64,000 nt of DNA from Venturia oleaginea (Eukaryota; Ascomycota; Dothideomycetes; Venturiales; Venturiaceae): NCBI GenBank assembly GCA_013176395.1, contig JABMLP010000007.1, positions 1,240,001-1,304,000 on the forward strand, read 5' to 3'. The notes beneath the pieces are model-generated. The model made no database searches and was not told where the DNA came from. It was given only the letters and a program-made list of their open reading frames with translations. The position numbers and the translations under genes are program-made. This document shows positions 52,983-64,000 of the stretch, piece by piece (the first letter of the stretch is position 1; the number at the start of each line of letters is the position of its first letter).

Positions 52983-55900
52983 GGTGAGAAAAAAAAGCTA
53001 GTGTAACGTATAAATCCAGAATAGGTTTATGTACAGCCACAAATACCACAACGTGGATTGAGTTTGCTATTGCAGTACAATGATTCGGTATGGAGGGGTG
53101 AAGTTAAAACTTGGATAAGGCGAACAACTCAAAAATGCTGGCCGTTGGTAAGGCGTGGTGGGCTATTATACTGGCCGAGACGAGCAAGGTTACGTCCCAG
53201 TGACCCAAGCTTTGTCCTATTGGTAACTGCCCGCATCATCAACCACATCTAATGATTAGCGACAGCATGCAAAGCCAGCCTAATGGCCATCACTCTCGGA
53301 GGGACTCTTGATGCAAATCCACCGATTGCCTGCAAGGATGGGCCATGCAGCACGCTCGAGCCTTACGAGACCATGATCCTGTTTTGTCAGGGGCTCCACT
53401 CATCGAACGGTAAGCGGCATGCTTCACGACGGTTGTGGCCGTGGGAAGCGAGTGAGCGAGATGATTGCTGTGGCATCGAATCATCTTCGGATGTCGGATG
53501 GAGACACGGGCCGGCCGTCGATTCGCTCTCAGCAGCGGTGATAAGGAGACCCCTCGGATTTGTTGCAGAGATTAGGAGCAGAGTTTGCTCTGCTTGGTCA
53601 TGTCGAATGTCTTGTTCCTAACCTCTAATCCTCATGGCTTGAAGCGCAGTAGACAGTAGCTGCGGAAGTGCTGATAGGCCAGACCAATTCCGCCGGTTAA
53701 TCAAAATCATGCTTGTCAGGTGAAGCACGCTCGTATGCCATGGAATACGACTCTCTAAGCCACCTCACGCGCACCCCCAGGACGCGCGGAGAAGATCCAT
53801 CTCCGCTCGCTGGTAGGGCGGACGAATTTCATGTCCATTTCTTACATTTCCCATCCCAAGACCAAGACCCAAGACCCAAGATCCCTTAACTTGTGGAGGT
53901 GGATCGGGCTTGCAAAAAACCGACTAGTCCTTTCTGCTTACCTTATTACTATATCCGCATTCCATAATCACATCAGGGATTGACATGTCCTGGAAGAGAA
54001 CAAGCCGTCAGCATCAGGAGCAACCTGGACCTTGGGCCGAAGTTTCTAATCGCCAGCGGAGTCAATTCGTTGGATGGACAGCAGGTTAACAGCTTCTGTC
54101 TGTTAAGGCGAGATTGCACCTGTAATGCCCTGTCATGGCGGCTGTCCCTGGAGGCTGGACTATTATTGGCATGCCATGTAATTGATTCGGGGGAGGAATG
54201 TGTCCGCCCCGGAGTCGCAAGAGTATATTACACAAGTCTCTATGGTGCAAAAGCTGTCTAGAAATTGAAGAGCCTCAAGCCATCCCCCTTCGCATTTGCA
54301 CCACCTGCACAACGCCAACTCAGGCATCTCGAGACTCGACGCCCATCTTGGGAGAGTTGTCTCTGTCCTCGGCGCCGAGTTCCCGATGTACAGGTTCTTG
54401 GTACGATGGATTGACAGAGACGTCTCCGCAGTCGGTGGAATCTGCCCAACATCTTCGCATGGGTTCGTATGATCTCACAGATGACATGAACATTCTTGAT
54501 CACAGTCAGCCAGGCTATTTAGTCATCCGCACATGCATTGCAGGAGCAAAAGGCTTGTTTCCGTTGATCTGTCCTACTCAATCGACGAATTCTTTACCCT
54601 ACGATACGAGTATCTCAAGCCTATACCCTCCACATGTCAGTAGCCAGGGCACAGTTTGTAGCAATCGTGTGAGCTGTTGTTCAGTTATTTAGCCAGGGGA
54701 TTAGTTGAGCTATTGAGTCCGAATCCATCTCCAAGTCTTCATTGCCAGAGTTGATCTGCAGCTGAGCGTACCGATGGCTTTTGCTAAGTTAGGGCTTGGC
54801 CGTCAGAAAGCGACGGGTAGGTTATATACAGGTAATCGCATTCCACAAGCGAGGATCCATGGCTCGGTTTTCGGAGTCAACTTGCAATGCGAAGTCACCG
54901 AAGTGGCTGGTACCTCGCAATTAAGCCTCCCCAGTCCCCACCTCCAATAATAGCAATCTTGGCAACCGTATGGGTATGGGTGGAGTTCTCATTCGAAGCC
55001 ATTGTTGAAGACGGAATCATTCGACCTTGGAAGCAGATAGATCAGCGTGTGGGTGAACGACATGCATGACAGCACTCTATAGCGGCACAGCGGCCGCCGC
55101 AAGTCTTGAACAGAACAGGAAAGCTAGGAATCTCCGCAGATTCACATAGCCACTCCTGAATACATAGTACTATAGCGGGAGATGCGAACTTGAAATCCGA
55201 TGGGATTTGATGTCGATCGATACCCCCGAATGCCGTCAGTCCACCTTGGCGATTCCGCTCCCTACGTCTGATCTACAATAGACCAGAGATCGTGAGCGTC
55301 TATGGAGCAATTCTCGGGCTCACAGTCACAGTCACCTTTCGCGTCACTTGTACCGTCACAAATTCGGTGACCGCGGTGGCCGCTGACTAGGAGAGCACTA
55401 TCTCCAATCGGGAATACCAAACGACGAAAACCACAAGCGCTCAATATTCATCACGAATACCGTATTAACTTGTCAAAGGGACAATTGAGGCAGGCATGTT
55501 TTTGCATACAAACTTTGTCCGTGCGTAAGATGGTCACGTTTTTGCTGACAAACTTGATCAACGCCACTGTGCACCCCTGCCTCAACTGTCAGCATCTCCA
55601 CTCATGTCCAGATTACTGTGCATCCACTTCCCCGACCACGATATTTGTTCCCGCATTGAGGATTAGGGAGCGCTTTCACCTATTCTAATCTATTCTTGTG
55701 CAGCTCGTGCCACCGTATTTAGGTGCTGGAAGCGGGATGAGTAATCCAGTCCGGGGACGTATCAGTAGCTCCAATCGAGACAGTCGAAATCGTATTACAG
55801 ATTGCAACGTCAGTGGTGTAGCGAGATTTTCACGCAAAGCATGAAACGTGTTGCGAAGCGCAGTAATCGCAGTCGATACGCACCGCTCCTGTCGCTGAGG

Positions 55901-56115
55901 TCATGCGAAGGGTCTCTATTTTCTGCGTCACTCATTGGGATGCGATTATGTGGCTGTTGAGTCTTACACAGCAAGCCCGAATCATGAATTAAGCCTAGTG
56001 GTAAATCAGGTAAGACTAATACGCCGTCATGATAATTGATCACCAGACTGTTATGATGAGTTTGATCTCTGCTCACTCACAGTACAATATTAGCTCAAGG
56101 TATCAAACTAGAATG
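52983..56115. other. Intergenic, 3.1 kb, no gene seen
   Basis: This long upstream region of the regulator gene holds only unsupported short frames on both strands (largest 54198-54692, plus, 164 codons, no motif). No repeat, tRNA or mobile element was recognised. Long upstream regions are common for fungal regulators. Confidence 0.4.
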
Positions 56116-58563
56116 TCAATCTCCATCCTCGCCAGCATCAGATGCGACACTACTCCACCTCCTCCTTCTCGCTGCTGAACCATTCCCTGTAGATATCGCC
56201 CTTCTAGGACTGATAGACCTGTTTCTTGACACACCCATTTCCAGAATATCTTCATCAATCTCATCCTCATCCTCCAGTTCCTTGAGAATCGTATCTGGCG
56301 GCTCTGCGTTAAATACTGCTTGAATATCTCCATGGACTGACAATGAGTTGAAGAACCCGGATTTGTTGCGTTTGACCGGAGCACCGGGCTGATATGTTCG
56401 CTTCTTCCACAGGTATTTGCGCTCGTAGATGTTGATGAAGAAGAGGATGGGGAAGTTGAGAACTCGTGATGCTGTGATGTGGATTTTATGAAACCAGCGG
56501 GGTGTTACACAGAAGCGTAAGGGTACTAGTATAATCAAAGCCAGGATATTGAACGGTGGGCGATATGCAAAGATGGCGTCCGACTTGACTCCTTCAAACG
56601 TTAAAACTGCTCGACGAAATTGTATTTCTGCTGTCGCATCTGCAACCAGTTTGGAGAAGGTGTTGCTGAGCATGGAAACCAGGATTGTGAGGAAGAGGGT
56701 ATTGCCCAGGAATGCAAATGTGACCATGAGGATAGGTCCAAGTATGAGGTGAAAGTCCGTGGACCGCTGAATTCCGGTACCATCCAGTCCAAACCAGATC
56801 CACAACATCCACTTTCCAATCGTCGTTGCATCTGTAGGATCATCCGTTTCGTTCGGGCTGCTCCATCTACTAAGCCATCGCAGGGCTAGGAGAAACCCGC
56901 CAAAGCACCACACAGCTAGAGCGGTGAGCACCAAGAAGTCGCTCATCATAGCGCGAAGTGATATGAACAGCAGGTTCTCGGGCATGACGTTGAAAGCGAT
57001 CCGCGGGAAGACGATAGGTGCAGCACAAGCAAGAACATCCAAAGCCTGCCTCGCTTCTTCTATGCTTCCCACAGACCAGCCATGTATGCGCATGCACATA
57101 TACATGATGTAAATGACGATGAAGGTAATATCCAAGAAAGACCAGAGATTCTGGGTGTGAACTTTCCAGCCGTGTTCCAGAACCGAAGCGAACTCGTCCA
57201 GTACCCATCCAGCGGCGTAGATCATGAAGGCAATCTCCCACCCGCTGAAGTAGCTGTAATCTCGTCGGACCATGGTTGCGGTATAGAGAAATATGAGCAT
57301 GATGAATTGCAAAACCTCGAGGGTGTTTCTTGTTCGGGGAACCACCAGTCGGTATTGGTTCAGAATGGAGGCCTTCCGTGGATCGTACAGACTGATGCCT
57401 TTCTGTTTGTACCGGTCTGGGATGAGGTCGATGAAGGAACTGGGCGTGTAAACCACTCGTCCAATATATACAGCCTCTACCACCTTCTGACTCGCCGTGC
57501 TGCTAAGAAATGTCTTGCTCTCTGAAATGATAGCAACCTCCAAAGCAGTAATCTTACCATAGCCGTGGCGCTTCGAGTATCCCCATTGCAAGGCACTCGG
57601 GTTCTCTCTGAGGACCTCATCTGGCGCCCCTTGAAAGGGCTCGAATCCGGCCACAAGAACATTTGCTAAGAGCAACAAGCCCTGCTGGTTTGGGTTATCC
57701 TCGTGAAAACGCCGAAAGATTCTCGTGGCGAGTAGCTCGCAAAGCGTAGCTCGTGTAAGATTGACGGTCTGATGATGCGCTTGATAGGACTGATCGCGGA
57801 TGAACTGAGATCGATTGACCAACAAGCAGTATACTGTAACATGTTAGTCCTTTGAGCCTTCAATAAAAGTCTCGATTGTACATTAGTAGGCAGACTGAGG
57901 CCATATGAATTGGTGCGAATCATCTCGATCACAATTTCAAATCCCAACTCACCAATCGATATGTCCGTACCATCGCCATAAAGACGATCAACCAGCGGTC
58001 TTACCAATGAGACATTGATGCGAGGCCCTTGCAGTTGCTCGAGTGTATATGGATCATCTATAAAGGGATTAGTTGGAGGAAGAGTATCTTTTATCCCTCA
58101 ACGTACCAATACTAGCGAGCACAAGTCTCCGTATTCTGAAAGCGTTGTTAGTGTTTCCACATCTTAGGAGCAAAACAAAATTGGGAACACCAAGACGGAA
58201 GCGTATAAAACTTGCCTGTGAATTGTCTTGTACACGGGAAGATTCGAATGAGGATATGGTTGACTTCTGGGTCCAAGGTTGAGACATCCTTCGTGATCTA
58301 CTTCCACACCCTCTTCGATGTCACCAAGCAATGTCTCCTATTTCCTTGTGTAAGCAGTTGCAAAGTGGGATTCCCCGAGTGGTGGCCTTGCCGCTTCTTC
58401 GCGTTCCCGTGCTGAGTATGGTTAGCCTATTCTTCGTATAGTTAGTAGGACAAGTGACTTTCTAGGTACCTCGTCTCAAAGTCTCAGAAATAGTTCTATG
58501 GATTTTGGGCCTCGTCCAATCGGGACGTCGTAGATTGCCCCAAGTAATACCTCCGGTCGACAT
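56116..58563 (-). CDS. YVC1: Vacuolar TRP-like cation channel (Yvc1 type) with in-frame TAG at codon 56
   Basis: Exons on the minus strand are 58563-58470, 58411-58216, 58135-58107, 58057-57953 and 57833-56116, 2142 bases in total (714 codons). Family blocks are joined in frame at each junction: LPVYKTIHR to IRRLVLASI, then DDPYTLEQL, DISI to VYCLLVNRSQFIRD. The last exon holds a six-helix channel with a pore-region WIWFGLDGTG and a long acidic, basic-ended tail. Intron 2 (58136-58215) uses a GC donor (AG-GCAAGT). Codon 56 (58340-58338) is TAG, with open frame on both sides (ATAYTRK-stop-ETLLGDIEEG), and no usable splice donor lies near enough to remove it. Yvc1 releases vacuolar calcium on stretch. 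Product may be truncated, read through, or the base miscalled. Confidence 0.8.
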
Positions 58564-59024
58564 GGTTTCTCGTTTAGAAGCTACTGAGATGACATTATTG
58601 ATGATGAAAGATTGTTGAATCTCTAGAAGTCTACAATACGTAGAACGGTCGCAACGCTAGCAATCCATGATCATTCGCTGGAGATAAGGGTTTCGTGTTG
58701 GAAAAGCATGGGTGAAAGGAAGAGTAATCACGTGGCGGTAGCCAGAATCCGGGACCTCCTCTGGTAGCATTCTTCGGGGCGGCTTAAAAACCGACTTGTT
58801 TTGCACAACGGAGTCTCATTGTCTTGCTTGTTTAGGTGCGAGTTCGACGTGAGAAAATGTTGACATGAAGGGATTCGGACCGAAGTGATATCGTAGGACC
58901 CACGTACGCCTTAGTATATAGTCAACTGAACTTGAGGATTCATCTTCAAGACCCACTGGCATATTCTAGAATAAGTAGCCTTCTATACTTTACTTCCTAT
59001 CTCACAATTCTTCAATTTCCCCCA
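58564..59024. promoter_or_regulatory. Shared divergent promoter region, channel / D-serine dehydratase-like gene
   Basis: 461 bp separate the divergent start codons. An AT-rich ttagtatatagtc at about 58910-58923, about 105 bp before the plus-strand ATG, is a TATA-like candidate. Confidence 0.45.
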
Positions 59025-60766
59025 ATGTCGACCATTTCTTCATCTCTTCTCTATCAAATACCTTCCAATGCTGCTCTTCAAGCGCAATATGTCGGCCAAA
59101 GGCTCGAAGACATTCTAGCTCCAGCAGCAATTATCGACCTGGCCGTCGTTAAAAAGAACTGTAAACTGATGCTCGAAGCTGCGGACTCTTTGAAAGTTCA
59201 ATTCCGAGCCCATGTCAAAACTCACAAGGTTCGTCTCGATCCTCGAAGCCCTACACGGACATGATGTCCGAAAGACATCAATCTCACATTGCCAGACTTC
59301 TGAGTTGGCGCAATTACAAGCTGGAGAAACGGGGCCTGTGAGATTGATCGTATCGACTGTTCCCGAACTCGAGCATATGATCCCATGGCTTTTGGAAGCG
59401 GTGAAACAAGGAAGAGTCGTTGATGTGAGTTCACCTTTCAGCCATGATTGCTTCATCATATTTGCTCCTTACTACCATTTTGAGGAAACGGCGATGGCAA
59501 CTCAAGCAGAGCCACTGGTTTCGAGGTTGATAGCACCAGATTCCAAGCAACATTTGAGATCATATTGCAAGAACTCCAGCAAAATCTCTGAGAAGGCAAG
59601 GTCCCCATGTAATAACAAATGTCTACAGAGGGGTGACATAGCGACTGAATATTGCGCAACTTCGCTCTCGTATTGACCTGATTTAGATCCTTTACGGCCT
59701 TCCAGCCTCACCATCAAGCCTGCCGCGCCTAGCAAAACTAGCTCACGTCCTAGGAGGTTCAGAGCACATCTGCCTAATGGTCGACCACGTCGATACCCTC
59801 TCATTCATCTCTCACAGTTCACCCCTCTGGCCAGGTCCTGTCCGCATCTTCGTTAAAATAGACACCGGATACCATCGCTCCGGAATCACCTTTGACTCCT
59901 CCCAACTAAATCAGATCTCCACCGCTCTCTCAAAGCCAGAAACCAAAGAGAAGATATCTCTATTAGGATTATACAGTCATTTAGGCCACAGCTACGGCTT
60001 CAACACGCCCACCGAAGCAATCCAAGGTCTCCTAACCGAATTCACCTCCCTCGCAAAAGCAACAAACACGATCCGCGAAACCCACGGTCCCCTTGTCCTC
60101 TCAGTAGGCGCAACACCAACAGCAACAGCAGCTCAAAATCTTCTTGAACCATCTTCCCTCTCCGATGCCTCGGCAAAGGCAGTAGCAGACACCCTTCAGC
60201 AACAACTCAGCGATCTAAAGAAGCAAGGACTGATACCGGAACTCCACGCAGGCGTCTATCCAGTACTAGACATGCAACAACTAGCAACACACTCCCGCAC
60301 CTCAGACCTCTCTCCCTCACACATCGGATTACGAATCCTAACAGAAGTATCCTCTCTCTATGCAGACCGTGCAAAGCCCGAGGCCCTCATCTCAGCCGGG
60401 TCCCTCGTTCTCGGAAGAGAACCATGTAAATCGTATCCAGGATGGGGCGTCATTACTCCCTGGGCACCGAAAAATGCCACCAACAAGTCCATTTCTGCCA
60501 CAGAAGCGCAATCCACGGCTGATCATTTCGACGAGGACAACAAAACAGGTTGGATCGTTGGTCGCGTGTCACAAGAACACGGTATCCTCACCTGGGAAGG
60601 ACCAACCCCCGTTCAACGGGAACTGAAGATAGGGCAAAAAGTTATGATTTGGCCGAACCATGCTTGTGTTGCTGGAAGCGGGTTTGGATGGTATTTCGTT
60701 GTTGATTCGGAGAGCGTTGATAAGGATGTGGTTAGGGATGTTTGGATTAGGTGTCGTGGGTGGTAG
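59025..60766 (+). CDS. D-serine dehydratase / D-threonine aldolase-like PLP enzyme
   Basis: Exons are 59025-59228, 59296-59424 and 59687-60766; introns are 67 and 262 bp and the product is 470 residues. The fold-type III alanine-racemase-like barrel begins with TPAAIIDLA-type sequence (LAPAAIIDLAVVKKN) and the PLP-lysine block FRAHVKTHK (Lys66 the likely Schiff-base residue). It continues with ILYGLPASP, VRIFVKIDTGYHRSGI, LYSHLGHSYG and LSVGATPTAT. The C-terminal DSD-type domain has the zinc-ligand pair in NHACVAGSG (His436, Cys438). Family members deaminate D-serine to pyruvate or cleave D-3-hydroxy amino acids. No targeting signal is seen. The 262-bp intron is long for this window, and part of the frame within it is open by chance. 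Confidence 0.88.
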
Positions 60767-61202
60767 GGTAGCACAATAAAAGTTTAATGAGAGTAGACGA
60801 ACTAGAAATTTACTTTGATACAATGGATAAAGAGGGCTGCTCAACAACTAACGGGAAGCTCCAATCGATTCGACAGCAGCACATGGTAATCGTACATACG
60901 AACAAATTCCAGATCTCCCGTAGCCATTCTCAGACCACCGCCAACTCCATCAAGTAATCCTTTATAGCTAATAATGCTACCGTGGCGCTGAGGAGAACAA
61001 GGATGGAAACGCCTGCGACTACGCATGACAAATGAAAACAATATTGGCCGACACAAAAAGTCTAGGCGTGAAAACCCTGGGCATGAACGTCCAGATAGAA
61101 ATGTAAAAGGCCGTATGAATGGGTATAAGAGAAGAGGAAAGGAAATATGCTAAGAGAAGGATTTCGGCCACCATGAAAGGACAAAAAAGAAAATCGCACC
61201 CA
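60767..61202. other. Intergenic between convergent genes
   Basis: This is the 3' flank of the PLP enzyme and of the convergent coiled-coil protein gene. The sequence near the first stop is AT-rich (cacaataaaagtttaatg), compatible with a polyadenylation region. No gene seen. Confidence 0.45.
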
Positions 61203-63296
61203 CTATGCAAGTTCATAAATAGGATCAGCAGTACTCAGCGCAGCCGGCGGCGCTGCAGGTTTCTCACTCTTCTGCCTCTTGAAGAAGGCCAGTAAGCTCG
61301 CCAAACTCCCTTTCTTCTTCAACCCAGGATCAGCGATGGATCCTCTTCGTAACGGAGACGGTTCCATAACTGGTTTGTGTGGAATAGGAGGCAGCGCCAT
61401 GATGATAGATTCCTTATCGGTATCATGATTCGAGCTGATCGACCTTGGAGAGCGAATTGACGTAGCTCGAGACGGAGCTAAGGACGGGGCCAGAGATGGA
61501 GGAGTACTGGGAAACAAGGCAAAATTTGCTGGAGGGCGCAGTGAAGGGAGAGGGTCGGGAGAGGTGTTTGGTCTCCTTTCGGCGTCCGTGCCTGAAGAAT
61601 ATGCTGAGTCGACACCCCCACTAGATATTCCTGATAGTTCCGCAACAGGAGGCTGATTTTGGTATTCCTGTTGCGGTGGTTTGGGTATGTTACCTACCGA
61701 GCCAGCAGATTTTTTCTTCATCAGCTTACTTCGTGCGCGTTTGAGTGTTGACTGGGGTTTCGATTCTGCCGTCCGATCTGACGCAAAGTCAGAAGCGCCC
61801 ACGGATTTCGAGTCCGAGTCCTTGGGAAACCTTGGGGATAGCAATTTCGGGGACAATGCAGACGCATTCGCATTTGCACTTCGCATGAAACTGCCGAACT
61901 TCTCACTCGTTTTAATCGGCGCAGGAGGTGCTTTTTTTGTTCGCGTCTTCGGTTTTGGCTTTGGCGAACTCGAACCTGATACCGGCTGGCGGGCAACCGG
62001 TACTATGGGCGTCTGACGTGGCTTGTCATACCGAAGAGCGGGTGTCTTCTCCTCGTATCGATGAGAGGGCGTTTTCTCCTCCTGCTTACGCGAGCGTATC
62101 CTCTCCTCCTGCCTAAGCGAACGTGTCTTCTCCTCCTGTTTAAGCAACCGCGATTTCTTCTCTTCCTGAGGTGGAAGTGTAGCCTCTACAGCGCGTGTAA
62201 CCATGTCGGGGTCTTCTGGAAGAGCTTTCATCACACGTTTCGAGTAGCGCGAGATTGGCGCCGGAATCCGGTCGTCGCGCTGCGTCCTTCGCGAGGTTGT
62301 TGATCCCCGTGGGGAGTTGGCATGGGATGGAGCACGAGACGATCGATGCGATTGTGATTCTTTTGAATGACCAGGTGCCTATTGGATCTTAGCATTTGCA
62401 TTCAATCCCTCAGCATGCAGACATACCAGGCTCCTCCTAGAAGCCACTCCAGCACGCTTCGACATCTCGGTGAGAATGTTGCTAAGCTGTGCAATGGCTA
62501 CGCCCAAACTGTTGCCCTTCATCTGCAACGTCCCGAGACACTGCAGCCAGCCTTCCGCATTGGCCTGCATTGTATGGTATATCTCAATCGAGCCAGCATC
62601 ATCCTCGGGCCAATCCCCAGCAATTCTTTTCAGGTAACGCGCCGTTTCTGCTGTAGATTCCATGGCCTTTTTGATGTCGACGTACGAATCGTTCATGAGC
62701 GTGCCAGTTCGACTGACTACCTGCTCGATTCGATCGTTACCCTCAACGATCGATGTCCGAAATTGTTTGTCGTCCAACATGGCATCAAATATGCTGGCAT
62801 GTTCCAAGGGGAGCTTCAGGTAGTTGATCCGTTCCTTTATATCTGCCAGGGCCAAGTCCAGGTCCTCCTCGGTCGTCGCAACGAAGTGATCGACCTCGTC
62901 GACATGTCTCTGCAATATCTTGACCACCTCTTCATCCGATTTTGCCAGCTGCTGGTGTAGCAAGTGCACACCAAAGGCAATCTGTGCCAGTATCTTTGTG
63001 AGCGGATGGTACCTGGCTTCGGGAGCAGCTCTCCATCTCGCGTTGTATGTGTCGATGGGCTGGTTCGTGTCAAGCAATCGTGCCCGTCGTGCTTTGGCAC
63101 CAAGCTTCTTCAGTGTGTTTTCTGGCAGAGCAGCGTCTTCTATTGATTCTGTAAAGGGTCCCTGCATGGACGAGATTGGATGCTTTGGCGCTTCCGGTTC
63201 ATCTTCGTCCTCGTCCGAGATGTCCTCGTCGACTTCGGTACTTGGCCTGCCACTGTAGTTGTATCTTGCGTGGGCTCTCTGTTGCAGACTCGCCAT
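61203..63296 (-). CDS. Fungal protein with helical N-terminal half and disordered basic tail, function unknown
   Basis: Exons on the minus strand are 63296-62427 and 62378-61203; the intron is 48 bp (gtatgt donor) and the product is 681 residues. Residues 1-60 are acidic and disordered. Residues about 80-290 are predicted helical with coiled-coil character (LHQQLAKSDEEVVKILQRHVDEVDHFV, here in two overlapping heptad runs) and include LALADIKERINYLKLPLEH. The second half is Ser/Pro/Lys-rich and disordered. It holds a run of 9-residue repeats around LRQEERIRSRKQEEKTPS, encoded by a 27-bp DNA repeat, and a closing block KKGSLASLLAFFKRQKSEKP. No enzymatic motif is visible. The composition suggests a cytoskeletal or scaffold protein, but that is only inference. 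Confidence 0.75.
62048..62160 (-). repeat. 27-bp coding minisatellite, about four copies
   Basis: On the plus strand the word TCTCCTC recurs at 62048, 62075, 62102 and 62129, exactly 27 bp apart, continuing as CTG in the last three. It encodes 9-residue repeats with a QEEK/QEER core in the minus-strand protein. Confidence 0.85.
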
Positions 63297-64000
63297 CTTG
63301 GGTCTTTCGAAGCCGAATTTCGGGCGGAGAGAAGCAATAGTATAGCTGTAATGGGTGGCAATGAATGCAAGGTCCTATTGGAATGGCTGTGTGCATCCAA
63401 CGCGATGCAAGGTCACGGAAGGCAAGGCAGAGATAACATAATGAGTTTCAGGAGAGATTCTGCCTGTGGACAAAGGATCTTTCGCGCGTGAAGCAGAGCA
63501 CGGTCAAGATGCAGGATGGGAGAAGCGCTAGGTTGCAGAATTCTGGGTCAAGAATGGCAGAACAGGAGACAGGAAACGACAGCAAGGAGGATGCCAGGAG
63601 GATTTGTCTGCATACGATTCATATGTGTAGAGAACAACTAGTGATCGACTGGTGCGGCCTTATTTGAGCGACAGGTTCTTCACACGGCCCCTGAACGACA
63701 CACGCCGCGTTGAAAACTAGGAGCGTGAGGTGTGAGGCGTGGCGGATGAACGACTCGAAAGAAGAAATGGTACAAAACGTAGGAGTTGATCAGGGGCAGT
63801 TGAAGTTGTTTTCTTGGTGTTGCTGTAGTTTTTGGTTGGTCTGAAGCACATACAAGGCTGGTCTTCAGGCTATGGATCTGGTGTTTGTCCCAACGTCCCT
63901 AACGAACCACAGGCACGAGCTCTCGGGGTGTCGCAAATCAACGGTCGGACATAATATTTTAGTGTCACCGAACCCGTCTTTTCCCTGGCGATCGCCTTCC
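63297..64000. promoter_or_regulatory. Upstream region of the last gene, to the window end
   Basis: No gene was recognised. A short frame on the minus strand overlaps the gene start in another phase. The region presumably contains the promoter of the 61203-63296 gene. Confidence 0.4.

Noticed and set aside
1..64000. tRNA or rRNA genes and CRISPR arrays
   Set aside because: No paired A/B box with a cloverleaf context, no rRNA-like sequence and no spaced short repeats were recognised. A dedicated RNA scan could not be run.

Overview
The window looks like nuclear DNA of a filamentous ascomycete (Pezizomycotina). Most genes carry one to six short GT-AG introns of about 45-90 bp with fungal branch sites. 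The gene content is also fungal: a Dam1 subunit of the DASH complex, a Fig1 calcium regulator, GUP1, a YTP1-like membrane protein, a Zn2Cys6 regulator, a vacuolar TRP-type channel and a histidine-acid phosphatase. The style of several proteins suggests Leotiomycetes, but that is only an impression. Exon coordinates below were worked out by eye from splice signals, reading frame and family motifs. No alignment or RNA evidence was available.

Layout. 0-3.2 kb: the 3' part of a GTPBP1-like GTPase and VPS51. 5.9-15.2 kb: DNA ligase I, an M20 amidohydrolase, an MFS sugar transporter and Fig1. 16.0-17.9 kb: an apparently intact pogo/Fot1-type transposon bounded by TA, sitting 57 bp beyond the GUP1 stop codon. 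17.9-33.6 kb: GUP1, ARP4, a cytochrome b5-acyl-CoA dehydrogenase fusion, a YTP1-like protein, a mitochondrial enoyl-CoA hydratase-like protein, a GPI-type surface protein and a disordered protein. 33.9-39.5 kb: a transposon island. It holds a non-coding LINE-like insertion with a 12-bp target duplication and an AATC tail, and a decayed LINE that has itself been hit by a Mutator-like element (10-bp target duplication) and by a 192-bp insertion. 39.9-41.2 kb: two small secreted cysteine-rich proteins, with 8 and 12 cysteines, next to that island. 42.5-64 kb: a membrane-anchored phytase-like phosphatase, DAM1, a secreted DUF8021-like protein, an aldose 1-epimerase, a Zn2Cys6 factor with a frameshift, a TRP-like channel with an in-frame TAG, a D-serine dehydratase-like enzyme and a coiled-coil/disordered protein.

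Most genes are unrelated housekeeping or accessory genes, and I see no biosynthetic gene cluster. Three functional groupings are weak: membrane and calcium physiology (Fig1, the TRP channel, GUP1), fatty or branched-chain acid oxidation (acyl-CoA dehydrogenase, enoyl-CoA hydratase), and the cell surface (GPI protein, phosphatase, secreted proteins). The most interesting region is the nested transposon island with the adjoining effector-like gene pair. The two apparently broken regulatory and channel genes come next.
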